Shown piece by piece: positions 14,946-24,458 of a DNA stretch of 64,000 nucleotides. Origin of the DNA: Chromatium okenii (GTDB taxonomy: Bacteria; Pseudomonadota; Gammaproteobacteria; Chromatiales; Chromatiaceae); the NCBI RefSeq assembly GCF_016583745.1, contig NZ_NRRQ01000015.1:1-64000 (forward strand). The letters run 5' to 3'. Both the position numbers and the translations under genes were made by a program. Below the pieces are notes generated by a model. It made no database searches. It was not told the DNA's origin and saw only the letters and a program-made list of their open reading frames with translations. How positions within the stretch are numbered: the stretch's first letter is position 1; each line of letters starts with the position of its first letter.

Positions 14946-16431
14946 CAGGTACCACCGTATCGAGGACACGCGCCGACGATAGGACGCCGGGGACGCCCGC
15001 CCCCGGATGCGTTCCCGCACCGACCAAATAAAGACCATCCACCTCTTCGCTCTTGTTGTGTGGCCGGAACCACGCACTTTGCAAAAGGATGGGTTCTAGA
15101 CTGAAACCAGCTCCCTGATAAGATGACAGCCGGTCTTGAAAATCCTGCGGCGTCGTCACCAGCGAGGTCACGATGTTGTCTTCCAAATCAGGCAACACGG
15201 TCGCGCTGAGATAGCGAGCAATTTTGGCGCGATAACTCTCCGCTACCGTCGCCCAATCAGTGCCGCTGCCCAGATGCGGCACCGGCGCGAGCACATAAAA
15301 CGTGTCGCAGCCGTCGGGAGCCAGACTCGGATCAGTGGCGGTGGGGCGATGCAGATAGAGGCTGAAATCTTCCGCCAGCACTTTGTTGGTGAAGATGTCC
15401 GTAATCAGTTCTTGATAACGCGGGCCGAGCAAAATGGTGTGATGTTTAACATCGGGATATTGGCGTTTGGTGCCGAAATACCACACAAACAGCCCGCACG
15501 AATACCGCGACCGCTCCAGCCGTTTGTCCGTCCACCGCTTGCGTTTGGTGGTCGCCAGCAGCTTGTTGTATGTCGTCGCAGCATCGACGTTGGAAACGAT
15601 CACCGGCGCAGTCAAGGTTTCGCCGGAGGTCAAACGCACTCCCGTCGCCGTGCCGTTATTGACCACAATCTCCGCCACTTCCGCTTGATAACGCAGCGTG
15701 CCGCCCTGCCCTTCAATCAAACTCACCAAACCCTTGACCAGTGCGCCGGTGCCGCCCATCGCCGAATGCACGCCCCATTTCCGCTCCAAGAACGAAATCA
15801 GCACATAAATCGCAGTCACGGTAAACGGATTGCCGCCGATCAGCAGCGGATGAAACGACAACACTTGGCGGATATACGGGTCTTTGATGTATTTCGAGAC
15901 CATTCCATACACGGTGCGGTAGCTCTCCAGCCACACCATATTTGGCACGATCTTCGCCATATCCGTCCAAAAGGTGAACGGAATATGCCCGAGTTGCTCG
16001 AAACCAACTTTGCACACCGCCTCGCTCATCTTCATAAAACGGTCGTAGCCGTCCACATCAGCGGGAGCAAACTGCGCGATCTGCGCCTTCACCGCGTCAG
16101 GATCACCGTTGTAATCAAAGACTTTGCCGTCATCAAAACGAATCCGATAAAACGGATTCATCAATTTCAGTTCGATCTCATCCGCAAACACCCGCCCACA
16201 CAGCGCCCACAACTCATCGAGCAAAAAGGGCGCAGTGATAATGGTGGGGCCAGCATCGAAGGTGAAACCATCGCGGTGATGAACGTAAGCCCGCCCACCG
16301 GGCGCATCGAGGCGTTCGAGAACCGTGACTTGATAGCCGCGAGCACCGAGGCGAACTGCTGCTGCCAAACCGCCAAAACCACTACCGATCACAATGGCGG
16401 CGGGTTTGGACTGACGAGATAAGGGTTCCAT
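14926..16431 (-). CDS. crtI: Phytoene desaturase (CrtI type)
   Basis: 501 aa from the ATG at 16431; a TTG 8 codons upstream (16455) is also possible and gives 509 aa. An N-terminal FAD-binding Rossmann motif is present (IVIGSGFGGLAAAVRLGARG), as is the C-terminal FAD-binding segment LYLVGAGTHPGAGVPGVLSS. The enzyme desaturates phytoene stepwise to neurosporene or lycopene at the membrane. It heads the leftward crtI-crtB(-crtE) unit, with a PpsR-type palindrome over its -10 box. Confidence 0.95.
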   Translation of the reverse strand: MEPLSRQSKPAAIVIGSGFGGLAAAVRLGARGYQVTVLERLDAPGGRAYVHHRDGFTFDAGPTIITAPFLLDELWALCGRVFADEIELKLMNPFYRIRFDDGKVFDYNGDPDAVKAQIAQFAPADVDGYDRFMKMSEAVCKVGFEQLGHIPFTFWTDMAKIVPNMVWLESYRTVYGMVSKYIKDPYIRQVLSFHPLLIGGNPFTVTAIYVLISFLERKWGVHSAMGGTGALVKGLVSLIEGQGGTLRYQAEVAEIVVNNGTATGVRLTSGETLTAPVIVSNVDAATTYNKLLATTKRKRWTDKRLERSRYSCGLFVWYFGTKRQYPDVKHHTILLGPRYQELITDIFTNKVLAEDFSLYLHRPTATDPSLAPDGCDTFYVLAPVPHLGSGTDWATVAESYRAKIARYLSATVLPDLEDNIVTSLVTTPQDFQDRLSSYQGAGFSLEPILLQSAWFRPHNKSEEVDGLYLVGAGTHPGAGVPGVLSSARVLDTVVPDASTYL

Positions 16432-16475
16432 GAGAGTGGGAGCCGCGAGTGTCAAGTTTGCATTACCTAATTCAC

Positions 16476-16493
16476 TGTCATTATAGGTTGACA
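16476..16493 (-). promoter_or_regulatory. crtI promoter with CrtJ/PpsR-type operator
   Basis: TGT-N12-ACA is set in a perfect ACTGTCA/TGACAGT inverted repeat (16474-16495). A -10 TATAAT lies inside it on the minus strand (16485-16480), about 50 bp upstream of the crtI ATG. The -35 is poor, suggesting activator dependence or weak basal activity. This is the third PpsR-like element in the photosynthesis island. Confidence 0.7.
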
Positions 16494-16522
16494 GTATAAC
16501 AGGAACCGCACCGCATTATTGC

Positions 16523-18355
16523 TCAACGACGCGGATACAACGGCGGCAACGGCGTACTCGTCTCCGGCGCTGCCGTTGTTTTGACTGTCAAATGTGGTGC
16601 CAACACCTGCCACGCCGCCGCGCCATTCCACGCCATTTCAATCGGCGCATAAATCGCCCGATCCAGCGCCAGCAGCACCGTCGCCAGCTCCACTTGATTG
16701 AAATGCTGGCTCAACTCCCGCAACCCGCTGGGTGGTTGCTCCGGCCATCGCGCCAGCCCCCACGCCAATAATGCTGCTCGTGCCGCCCGCGCATCTGCTG
16801 CCACACAAGCCTGCTCAACCTGCTGCCGCGCCGTGCGCAATGCCGCTTGTTGCTGCGGTGCGGGCGATGATGCGGGAGTGACCGCCAGCGGGAGCGCAGT
16901 TGACCGGCGGCGCTCGCGCCACCACCAGCCCAGCGTCAGCAGCCATAACCCGCCGAATAACAGCGCCAGCGCCGTTTCCCAACGCATTTGATAACCCGCA
17001 ATTTCAACAGGTGCCGCAGCGGGAGCTTGCGCGGCAATGGCTGGTGGCGAGCTGGGCGCAGGCAACGGCGCTGGTATTGGCGCTGCGGCGACTGGCGCGG
17101 GTTCAGGCACCGGCGCGGCGGCTGGCGCATTCGGCGCAGCGAGTACTTCAAGCTGACGCGCTGGAATCACTGCCACCTGCGCCACATCGCGCTCGGTATT
17201 CCACCACCGCAGCCGCAGCTCCGGCACCGTCAAGGTTCCAGCGCGAGTCGGCACCAGCGCCACTTTGCGACTTTTGATCGCAGTTGGCGCACTGGTGCCG
17301 CGCAGCTCCTCAGCCTGCGGCTGCTCGGCATATAACTGCGCCCCGTCCACCGCACCCAGCTCCAGCGTCGGCAACTGCGCGGCAGTCGTGCCCAGCGCGG
17401 TAATTGTCACCGTCCGCGTCACCGGCTCGCCCACGCGCAACACCGGCGGGCTGGGTGTCCACTCATCGCTCAATTGCACCGAAGTCGCCGGCAGCCAACT
17501 GGTGCCAGTGCCAGCCGGTTGCGGGCGCACCGTCAGCGTGATCGCAGGCGCTCGCTCCAGCACACGTCGTCCGCTGCGACCGGCAAACTGTTGTAATAAA
17601 TTGCTGCCAAAGGCTTGATCTAATTCAGTAAACGGATCACGAGCGCGAGGACGACCCGCGCTGCGATCTGCAAACACCGCCTCCAAACGCGGACTCTCCA
17701 GCGTCAACGCGCCGCTGCGGTGCGGAATCACGCGATAACGCCGCTCAATCACGCGATACAACTGACCGTTGATTTCAGTTTCCGACTGGCGATCTTCGCC
17801 AACTTGCTCAATGGTCGCGCCGTCTACCACCGGCTCCGATAATTGCAGCGGCTGCAACGGCTGCTCCCGCAACAGCATCCGCAGCCGGTATTCCAGCGGT
17901 TGCTCAACGTAAGGCGTGGCCAGATCGGTTGTCGCCTCCATAAATAGCGGTTTACTGGCATCGGTCGCGTCATCTGCCGTCGCCGTGACGGTGATGTCGA
18001 TGGGCTGACTGCGGGCTGCGTCCAGCGCCAGCGCCGGAATCGTCAACTGACCGGCACGTTTTGGTGCCAGCTCCAGCGTCCACTGCCGCGTGTGCGCGAT
18101 TGCGCCGTTGAACACGTTAATCATCGTGCTCTCGCCGCGACTGAGGATTTCAAAATCAGCGGCGAGCGGTGACACATCTGGCTCGCCGCTGGCATCGCTG
18201 TCAGCGATCAAATTAAGCGTCAACGTTTCATTGACGCTCAAGCGATTGCGATCCGTCTGAGCCTGAAATGTCGTCGTCGCCAGCGCGGTGACGGCGCAGC
18301 TCAGGGCGAACCCAGCGGCAGCGATTTTCAGCAGAAATGGCAAATGAGCTTTCAC
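16523..18355 (-). CDS. batD: BatD-like membrane-anchored protein
   Basis: 610 aa. It has an N-terminal signal peptide (to about residue 27), several beta-sandwich domains typical of BatD (FQAQTDRNRLSVNETLTL, PYVEQPLEYRLRM), a Pro/Ala-rich stretch near residues 420-460, one transmembrane helix (ALALLFGGLWLLTLGWWW) and a basic cytoplasmic tail. Bat proteins (Bacteroides aerotolerance family) work with MoxR ATPases and VWA proteins in envelope stress or complex assembly; the exact role is unclear. Its start overlaps the end of the upstream BatB/C gene by 4 bp. Confidence 0.85.
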   Translation of the reverse strand: MKAHLPFLLKIAAAGFALSCAVTALATTTFQAQTDRNRLSVNETLTLNLIADSDASGEPDVSPLAADFEILSRGESTMINVFNGAIAHTRQWTLELAPKRAGQLTIPALALDAARSQPIDITVTATADDATDASKPLFMEATTDLATPYVEQPLEYRLRMLLREQPLQPLQLSEPVVDGATIEQVGEDRQSETEINGQLYRVIERRYRVIPHRSGALTLESPRLEAVFADRSAGRPRARDPFTELDQAFGSNLLQQFAGRSGRRVLERAPAITLTVRPQPAGTGTSWLPATSVQLSDEWTPSPPVLRVGEPVTRTVTITALGTTAAQLPTLELGAVDGAQLYAEQPQAEELRGTSAPTAIKSRKVALVPTRAGTLTVPELRLRWWNTERDVAQVAVIPARQLEVLAAPNAPAAAPVPEPAPVAAAPIPAPLPAPSSPPAIAAQAPAAAPVEIAGYQMRWETALALLFGGLWLLTLGWWWRERRRSTALPLAVTPASSPAPQQQAALRTARQQVEQACVAADARAARAALLAWGLARWPEQPPSGLRELSQHFNQVELATVLLALDRAIYAPIEMAWNGAAAWQVLAPHLTVKTTAAPETSTPLPPLYPRR

Positions 18356-20193
18356 GGCAAACGTCCTTCACGGCGCAAATGTTGTAATAAAAACCGCTGG
18401 CGCAGCAGTCCGGCGGGATCATCGGGCACTCGGCGCAATTGGGCATCAAGTGCTTGTTGTTGTTCCTGTTGTTCGGGATTCAATTCTGCAAATTCCCCTT
18501 TTTCAACGGGCGATTTTTGCTCTCCATTTGACGGCGGAGGTGGAGAAGACGGTTCAGAGGTTTTTGAAGCTGGCGCTGGTTGCGGCGCGGCGGCGGGCTG
18601 CAAATCCTCAGCCGCAGGTGAATTGTTCGCGGCAGATGCTGCGTCTGGTTGAGCGCCAGCATCTTGTTGATTAGCGGAATTGGCGGCGTCCGGCGCAGCG
18701 TCTGATGACTGCTTTTGCGCACCAGCAGCCGGCGCTGAATGTGGATCAGACTGCTGATTTTTATCGTGATTTTGATCTTTATTTTGCGATTGATTCTGCT
18801 GATTCGGCGCGGATGACGACGGCGGTTGTTGTTTTAACGCCTGCTCCACCTGCGCCAAATTGTGCTGCGCATCGGCGTGATCTGGTGCCTGCTGCAACGC
18901 TCGCCGATATGCCGCTGCCGCTTCCTCCAAACGCCCCAATCGCGCCAAAGCATTGCCACGATTGTAATCCGCCTCCGCGCCAGTCATTCCCTCTAACGCC
19001 GTCAACGCCTCTTGAAAAGCGCCCGCCCGATAATGCGCAGCGGCTTGCCATGCCGGATCATCAAATTGACTGGCGGCGGCAGTCGCGCCCGTTGCCAATT
19101 GTGCCGCTGCCTGTTGCGCCGGGCGTTGCCATAAATCCGCCCAATTCGCAGCTTGGGTCGGCGGCGGCATGATGAATGCCAGCGCCAGCACCGGCAGCAG
19201 CCAACCCCGGCGAAAAGCAACTGCCGCCAAGGGCAACAGCGGCAGCAATAACCACACGCCGTCTTCGCGCCATTGATCGGAGGTGAATGCCGTCGCAGTG
19301 ACGGCAGCGGTCAACTGCGGTGCGCCCAGCGCCAGCAGCATTTGCGTATCGGCATCGCCCACCACTGCCGGCACATAACGCCCGCCACCTGCGGCAGCGA
19401 GCTGTTGCAAACCAGCCGCGTCCACTCGCGCCATCTCAATCTCACCGCTGGCATTGTGGCGAAAGCTGCCGCTGCCGGTTGGAATCGGCGCACCTTTGGC
19501 GGTGCCAATTGCCAACACTGACAGCCGATGCCCGGCGGCGACGAGCTGCTGCGCGGCAGTCTGGGCGCGGGCGAGATCGCCAACGCCATCAGTCACCACA
19601 ATCACCTCGCCATGTCCGGCGCGGGTTTGCGTCAACAACTCACCTGCCAATTGCAGCGCCAAATCAAGCCGGCGCTCACCGGGCACTGGCAGCAGCGCGT
19701 CCGTCAGCAGCGGCACCTGCGCGGCGATGGTTTGTGCGTCGCCGGTCAGCGGCGCGACGACGAATGGCTCGGCACCAAAAGCAATCAGCGCGATTTGCCC
19801 CTCAGTTGCGCCGCGCAGCAGGTCGAGAATTTCAAACCGCGCTCGCGCCAGCCGCGACGGCGCGACATCGGCGGCATTCAAGCTGGGTGATAAATCGAGC
19901 AGGAGCACGCGCTGCCCGCCGGTGGTGAACACTGGCTGCGGCAGGCGCTGTGACACCGGTCCGGCGAGGGCAAGCACCAGCAGCGTCCAGCCAATACTTA
20001 ATAAAATCAACGGCAATCGCTGCGATGGCGTGCTGGCGCTGGTCAACAGATGCGGCAGCAGATGCGGGGCAATCAGGCTGCGCCAGCGATTGGCGTCGCG
20101 CTGCGGGTGCCGCCACAGCGCCAGCACGAGCAGGGCGAGCGGCAGCAATGCCAACAACCAAAACGGGCGTAAAAGCTGAATATCAAGCGTCAT
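18352..20193 (-). CDS. BatB/BatC fusion: membrane VWA protein with TPR domain
   Basis: 613 aa. Two N-terminal membrane helices (~residues 9-25 and 60-80) precede a VWA domain with a MIDAS DLSPS motif (~residue 100) and VTDG. A further membrane segment near residues 318-350 follows. The C-terminal part has TPR units (ADYNRGNALARLGRLEEAAA) and a long Gln/Ser/Ala/Pro-rich low-complexity tail. BatB and BatC are separate proteins in many bacteria; here they are joined. moxR, the DUF58 gene and batA, usually upstream, are not seen; rlpA lies there on the other strand. Confidence 0.85.
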   Translation of the reverse strand: MTLDIQLLRPFWLLALLPLALLVLALWRHPQRDANRWRSLIAPHLLPHLLTSASTPSQRLPLILLSIGWTLLVLALAGPVSQRLPQPVFTTGGQRVLLLDLSPSLNAADVAPSRLARARFEILDLLRGATEGQIALIAFGAEPFVVAPLTGDAQTIAAQVPLLTDALLPVPGERRLDLALQLAGELLTQTRAGHGEVIVVTDGVGDLARAQTAAQQLVAAGHRLSVLAIGTAKGAPIPTGSGSFRHNASGEIEMARVDAAGLQQLAAAGGGRYVPAVVGDADTQMLLALGAPQLTAAVTATAFTSDQWREDGVWLLLPLLPLAAVAFRRGWLLPVLALAFIMPPPTQAANWADLWQRPAQQAAAQLATGATAAASQFDDPAWQAAAHYRAGAFQEALTALEGMTGAEADYNRGNALARLGRLEEAAAAYRRALQQAPDHADAQHNLAQVEQALKQQPPSSSAPNQQNQSQNKDQNHDKNQQSDPHSAPAAGAQKQSSDAAPDAANSANQQDAGAQPDAASAANNSPAAEDLQPAAAPQPAPASKTSEPSSPPPPSNGEQKSPVEKGEFAELNPEQQEQQQALDAQLRRVPDDPAGLLRQRFLLQHLRREGRLP

Positions 20194-20442
20194 AATGAAA
20201 TCCTAAACAAATCGCGTAAAATTTACGCTTATGTTTATTAAAACAGTACGTTAGTTGCAAATTTTGGAAGAGTTTTGCGCTGCAACCGGCGCTGATTTTG
20301 GAACTTTTTGGCAGTTGCAACAATTTTAGGGTTTATCCGCATAGGGTTTTCCCGTAGACTGTGTTTTCCTTAGTAAATCAAACCGCCGTCCCAATTTGCC
20401 TTGACCTGCGGGATGGTCGTTTCTTGAAAGAGGTTGGCACCA

Positions 20443-20811
20443 ATGAATAAGACACTCGCAACTGCCGCGCTGTTGGTAAGCACATTTTTTCCCGTCATCA
20501 GCGACGCTCAGGCTGGCTCCGGTCACACTCAGAAAGGCATGGCCTCCTACTATCACGACCGTTTTCATGGTCGCAAAACTGCCAGCGGGCAGCGTTACAA
20601 CCGCAATCAATTCACCGCTGCGCACAAAACTCTGCCCTTGGGCACCAAATTAGAAGTCACGAATACGCGCACTGGGCGCTCAATTATCGTCAAAGTGAAT
20701 GATCGCGGTCCCTACGCCAAAGGGCGCTCGCTTGATCTGTCGCGGGAAGCAGCGCGGAGCTTGGGAATTATTCATCAGGGCGTTGCCCCCATTAAATTCC
20801 GCGTGTTGTGA
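20443..20811 (+). CDS. RlpA-like double-psi beta-barrel protein, secreted
   Basis: 122 aa from the ATG at 20443, preceded by GAAAGAGG at good spacing. A signal peptide covers residues 1-~24 (cut after DAQA). The rest is one double-psi beta-barrel of the RlpA type: GMASYYHDRFHGRKTASG, THK-like AAHKTLPLGT, and VNDRGPY with the catalytic Asp. RlpA proteins are septal lytic transglycosylases. This is a short form lacking the SPOR domain and lipobox, so it may be a minor paralogue. Confidence 0.88.
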   Translation: MNKTLATAALLVSTFFPVISDAQAGSGHTQKGMASYYHDRFHGRKTASGQRYNRNQFTAAHKTLPLGTKLEVTNTRTGRSIIVKVNDRGPYAKGRSLDLSREAARSLGIIHQGVAPIKFRVL

Positions 20812-20866
20812 TCGATCAGCAGTTCTGCTCTTGAGGAGCGGTGTTTGATCGTGGTTTTAGCGTTAT

Positions 20867-20906
20867 AAAGTGACGTCAGTTGTGCTTTCAACCTACGTCA
20901 CTTTTC
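20867..20906 (+). terminator. Terminator of the rlpA-like gene
   Basis: A 10-bp inverted repeat AAAGTGACGT/ACGTCACTTT with an 18-nt loop is followed by a short T-rich end. It lies 55 bp after the stop and argues against a GTG start at 20870 for the next gene. Confidence 0.6.
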
Positions 20907-20923
20907 ACGTCGAGAACCGAAAC

Positions 20924-21349
20924 ATGCACTCGTTCACTTCCTCGCTGCATTTTTTACCACTGACGCTGGCAACCGGCGTCTTTCCCGCTTCTGCTTCCAC
21001 GCTATTACCCGATCACGCATCAGGCGCACCATCGAGTGCCGCTGAGATTTTCAATAGCAGCTTTTTTCTCACCGTCGGCTTTTCATTCATGGTCGGCTTG
21101 GCGATGGGTTTTGCGCTCAAGATCGCGTTCAAAATCGCCTTGCTGGTGATGGGCGTGATTTTATTGGGCGTTTTTGGGCTGCAATACGCCGGCGTGGTGG
21201 AAGTGAACTGGACTGGTTTGGAAGGCCATTACGATGGTTGGGCGGCGTGGTTCAGTGCCGCCGGTAGCAATTTTCTTGATTTTGCGGCCAGTCATCTCAG
21301 CGGCGGCGTGTCATTTCTCGCGGGGCTGGCGCTGGGCTTGAAATTTTAA
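20924..21349 (+). CDS. FUN14-like small membrane protein
   Basis: 141 aa from the ATG at 20924. An N-terminal hydrophobic stretch could be a signal. [25 protein letters not shown] and a second membrane helix ([20 protein letters not shown]) match the FUN14 fold; the C-terminus [14 protein letters not shown] is also typical. Bacterial FUN14 proteins have no settled function. It is convergent with ispF, with the stop codons overlapping by 4 bp. Confidence 0.7.
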   Translation: MHSFTSSLHFLPLTLATGVFPASASTLLPDHASGAPSSAAEIFNSSFFLTVGFSFMVGLAMGFALKIAFKIALLVMGVILLGVFGLQYAGVVEVNWTGLEGHYDGWAAWFSAAGSNFLDFAASHLSGGVSFLAGLALGLKF

Positions 21350-21831
21350 CTGCTGCTCTCTGGTTCAGTGAGCAACACCGCTGCCGCTGCCGCAATTCCT
21401 TCTCCGCGTCCGGTAAATCCCATGTGTTCCATCGTCGTGGCCTTGACGTTGACCCGCGTCACCGGACAACCGAGATCAGCCGCCAACAGCTCGCGCATCG
21501 CCGGAATGTGCGGCGCGAGCTTGGGTTGCTGGGCAATGATGGTCAGATCGGCGTTGTGTACCGCCAACCCGCGCTCGTGCAGGCTCGTCATGACCTGACG
21601 CAGCAAAATCCGGCTATCAATGCCGGCATAAGCGGCGTCGGTATCGGGGAAATGGTGGCCGATGTCGCCCAAACCAGCGGCACCGAGTAGCGCATCGCAC
21701 AGCGCATGAATGACGACATCGCCATCAGAATGCGCAATTAAACCGAGCGAATGCGGAATCTCTAAACCGCCGAGAATTAAACGCCGCTCTGGGGCGAAAC
21801 GGTGCGCATCAAACCCTTGTCCAATCAACAT
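21346..21831 (-). CDS. ispF: 2-C-methyl-D-erythritol 2,4-cyclodiphosphate synthase
   Basis: 161 aa from the ATG at 21831 with GCGAGGTAA upstream. Metal ligands are in the DAH motif (Asp8, His10); [18 protein letters not shown] and [16 protein letters not shown] are family signatures. It makes the cyclic diphosphate of the MEP pathway, which feeds crtE and bacteriochlorophyll synthesis. ispD, often adjacent or fused, is absent here. Confidence 0.97.
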   Translation of the reverse strand: MLIGQGFDAHRFAPERRLILGGLEIPHSLGLIAHSDGDVVIHALCDALLGAAGLGDIGHHFPDTDAAYAGIDSRILLRQVMTSLHERGLAVHNADLTIIAQQPKLAPHIPAMRELLAADLGCPVTRVNVKATTMEHMGFTGRGEGIAAAAAVLLTEPESSS

Positions 21832-21917
21832 CTTATAATTACCTCGCTGTTTATTTTTAAGAATAACGCAGTTGACAAATGAAGCATTTTCCAATTGACA
21901 ACTGCGCCATTCCCCGC

Positions 21918-22544
21918 TTATTTCACCGGATACGCCACCGCATCCTTGCCATTGCGTTTTAATAAATCCCGCGTTTGTTCCGCTTCTTTGCGGGTGGCAT
22001 ACACGCCAGACCGCACCCGATACACCGTTTGTCCATCCGGCAAGGTCGCTTTTTGAACACTGCTGGAAACACCCAACCGCGCCAATTCTCCGCGCCGCCG
22101 TTCCGCATCCGTCGTGTTTTTGAACGAGCCAGCTTGCACCACAAAACCCGCGCCAGTGCGTGACGGCGGTGGTGGCGGTTCAATCGGCTCGTCAGCACCG
22201 GCATCCGCCATCGGTTCATCTTCCGGTGGCGGTGGCAACTGCGGACGCGGCGCAGGCGGCGGCGGGGGCGGCGCACGATCAGCCGCTTCAACCCGCGTGT
22301 CATTGAGCAATTGCGGAAAATGAAAGGTCGGCGACACCGGCGCGGGCGTTGATTCCCGCGCTCCCGCCGTTGGAGTTGGTGGCGTGGCAGCAGGCTCATC
22401 GCGGCGGGTGGAAATAATGTTGCCACCGACTGCGCCGAGCGTGATCCCCATCAAAAACCACCACACGCACGAGCGCGGTTGGCGATTGCGTTTCAACGGC
22501 GGCGGCGCAGGTTTTGGCGCTGCGCTTCTTACGGGTTTTGCCAT
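21918..22544 (-). CDS. SPOR-domain membrane protein (FtsN-like)
   Basis: 208 aa. Basic N-terminus, one membrane helix ([18 protein letters not shown], ~residues 26-43), a Pro-rich periplasmic linker and a C-terminal SPOR domain ([20 protein letters not shown]..., ~residues 133-208) that binds denuded septal glycan. The layout is that of FtsN. Its place right after argS (no gap) matches many gammaproteobacteria, where an FtsN/SPOR gene follows argS. It is short for FtsN, so the name is not assigned. Confidence 0.85.
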   Translation of the reverse strand: MAKPVRSAAPKPAPPPLKRNRQPRSCVWWFLMGITLGAVGGNIISTRRDEPAATPPTPTAGARESTPAPVSPTFHFPQLLNDTRVEAADRAPPPPPPAPRPQLPPPPEDEPMADAGADEPIEPPPPPSRTGAGFVVQAGSFKNTTDAERRRGELARLGVSSSVQKATLPDGQTVYRVRSGVYATRKEAEQTRDLLKRNGKDAVAYPVK

Positions 22545-24326
22545 TTACATCGACTCCGGCGCGGAAACGCCCAATAAACTCAAGCCGTTACGCAGCACTT
22601 GCCGCGTCGCCAAAATCAATTTCAGCCGCGCATCGCGCAGCGCCGCGTCGGGTACCAAAAACTGCTGGGCGTTGTAATAGGTGTGAAATTCGTTGGCCAG
22701 CTCGCGCAGATATTGCGTCAACTGGTGCGGTTCGGCTCGCAGCGCAGCGGTTTCCACCAGTTCGGGATAACGGCTCAACGTCCGCACCAGCGCCAGCTCG
22801 TGCGCGGTCGTCAGCAATTCCAAGTTGGTCACTCCCGCGCTCGGCTCCAGCGCCAGCCCTTTTTCAACCGCTTGCCGCAACACGCTGCTGACTCGCGCAT
22901 GAGCATATTGGACGTAATACACCGGATTATCCGCCGACTGCGATTTGGCTAAATCCAGATCAAAATCAAGATGCTGCTCGCAGCGCCGCATCACATAAAA
23001 GAACCGCGCTGCATCACAACCGACGTCGTTGCGCAATTGCCGCAGCGTCACGAATTCGCCAGAGCGCGTGGACATCTGCGCCTTTTCGCCGCCGCGATAC
23101 AAAATCGCAAACTGCACCAGCAATACTTCCAGCCGCGTCACGTCATCGCCGAGCGCCGTCAATGCCGCTTTCACTCGCGGAATGTAGCCGTGATGATCTG
23201 CGCCCCAGATGTCAATCACGCGCTCAAAACCGCGCTCCAGCTTGTCCATGTGATAGGCGATGTCGGAGGCAAAATAGGTCATCTGCCCGTTCTCGCGCAC
23301 GACGACGCGATCTTTTTCATCGCCGAACGCGGTGGAGCGAAACCACAGCGCCCCGTCTTGCTCATATAAATGACCGCCGCTGCGCAGCCGCTCAATCGCC
23401 CGATTGACCGCGCCGCGCTCGGTGAGCGACCGCTCGGAAAACCATTCCTGATATTCGACGCCGAAGCTGGCGAGATCGGCGCGGATGTCATCCAAAATGA
23501 CATTCAAACCTAATTCAAAGACATAGCGATAACGGTTGTCGCCGAGCAGCCGTTTCGCTGCCGCAATCAAGCCGTCAATGTGCGCTTCCTTATCGCCATC
23601 CTCACGCGCTGGCTCGTCAGCATTTGCTGCATCCAGCGGCACTCCGGCGAGCACTTCCGCTGCATCGACGCGATACACGTCGCCATGTTCGCGGTGGAGC
23701 GTGGCGGCGATGTCCCAAACGTAGTCGCCTTTGTAGCCGTTGCTGGGAAAGCGCACATCTTCGCCGCACAGCTCCAAATAGCGCAGCCACACCGAGGTGC
23801 CGAGAATGTCCATCTGGCGACCGGCGTCGTTGACGTAGTACTCGCGGTGGACATCAAAGCCGATGGCGGCCAGCAAATCGGCGACCACTGCGCCATACGC
23901 CGCGCCGCGTCCGTGTCCGACATGCAGCGGGCCGGTTGGATTGGCGGAGACAAATTCGACTTGCACCCGTTTTCCTGCGCCGTGCTGACTGCGCCCGAAG
24001 TTGCAGCCGGTGTCTAAAATCTGTGGAATAACAGCATGATAAGCGGTGTCGGTCAGAAAAAAGTTGATAAAACCGGGACCGGCGATCTCCACCCGCGCCA
24101 GCACCGGCGAGGCGGGTAGCGCGTTGACCAATTGCTGCGCGAGCTCACGCGGTTTGGTGCCAAATTGTTTGGCGAGTACCAGCGCGAGATTGGTGGCAAG
24201 GTCGCCGTGCGCGGGGTCGCGGGTGCGGTCAAGCTGCGGCAGCGGTAAAGTGGAGGCGTCAAATTGACCGTCAGCAACGAGCGTGGCGACGGCGGCACGG
24301 AGTAAGTCGTGAATCGCTGATTTCAT
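22545..24326 (-). CDS. argS: Arginyl-tRNA synthetase
   Basis: 593 aa from the ATG at 24326; an upstream in-frame extension has no similarity. An N-terminal Add-1 domain and the class I HIGH-like motif ([18 protein letters not shown], ~residue 125) are present. The KMSKS equivalent is QMSTRSGEF, and the C-terminal DALR anticodon-binding domain follows. It charges tRNA-Arg, one of which is encoded at 655-732. Confidence 0.97.
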   Translation of the reverse strand: MKSAIHDLLRAAVATLVADGQFDASTLPLPQLDRTRDPAHGDLATNLALVLAKQFGTKPRELAQQLVNALPASPVLARVEIAGPGFINFFLTDTAYHAVIPQILDTGCNFGRSQHGAGKRVQVEFVSANPTGPLHVGHGRGAAYGAVVADLLAAIGFDVHREYYVNDAGRQMDILGTSVWLRYLELCGEDVRFPSNGYKGDYVWDIAATLHREHGDVYRVDAAEVLAGVPLDAANADEPAREDGDKEAHIDGLIAAAKRLLGDNRYRYVFELGLNVILDDIRADLASFGVEYQEWFSERSLTERGAVNRAIERLRSGGHLYEQDGALWFRSTAFGDEKDRVVVRENGQMTYFASDIAYHMDKLERGFERVIDIWGADHHGYIPRVKAALTALGDDVTRLEVLLVQFAILYRGGEKAQMSTRSGEFVTLRQLRNDVGCDAARFFYVMRRCEQHLDFDLDLAKSQSADNPVYYVQYAHARVSSVLRQAVEKGLALEPSAGVTNLELLTTAHELALVRTLSRYPELVETAALRAEPHQLTQYLRELANEFHTYYNAQQFLVPDAALRDARLKLILATRQVLRNGLSLLGVSAPESM

Positions 24327-24458
24327 GCGCGGGGGCTTCGTGTAGCGGCGCTGGCGCGGGGAGCGGGCGTCCGCAAGGGATTGAAAAAATAGGGGTTTTG
24401 TGTGTTGCTGCGGCGGGTAATTCAAAGCGCAGCTTGCCAATTAGGATAACTGAAATTC

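Noticed and set aside
15136-16422. Antisense open frame of 428 codons opposite crtI
   Set aside because: The crtI frame has all desaturase motifs; the antisense frame is Arg/His-rich with no recognisable domain.
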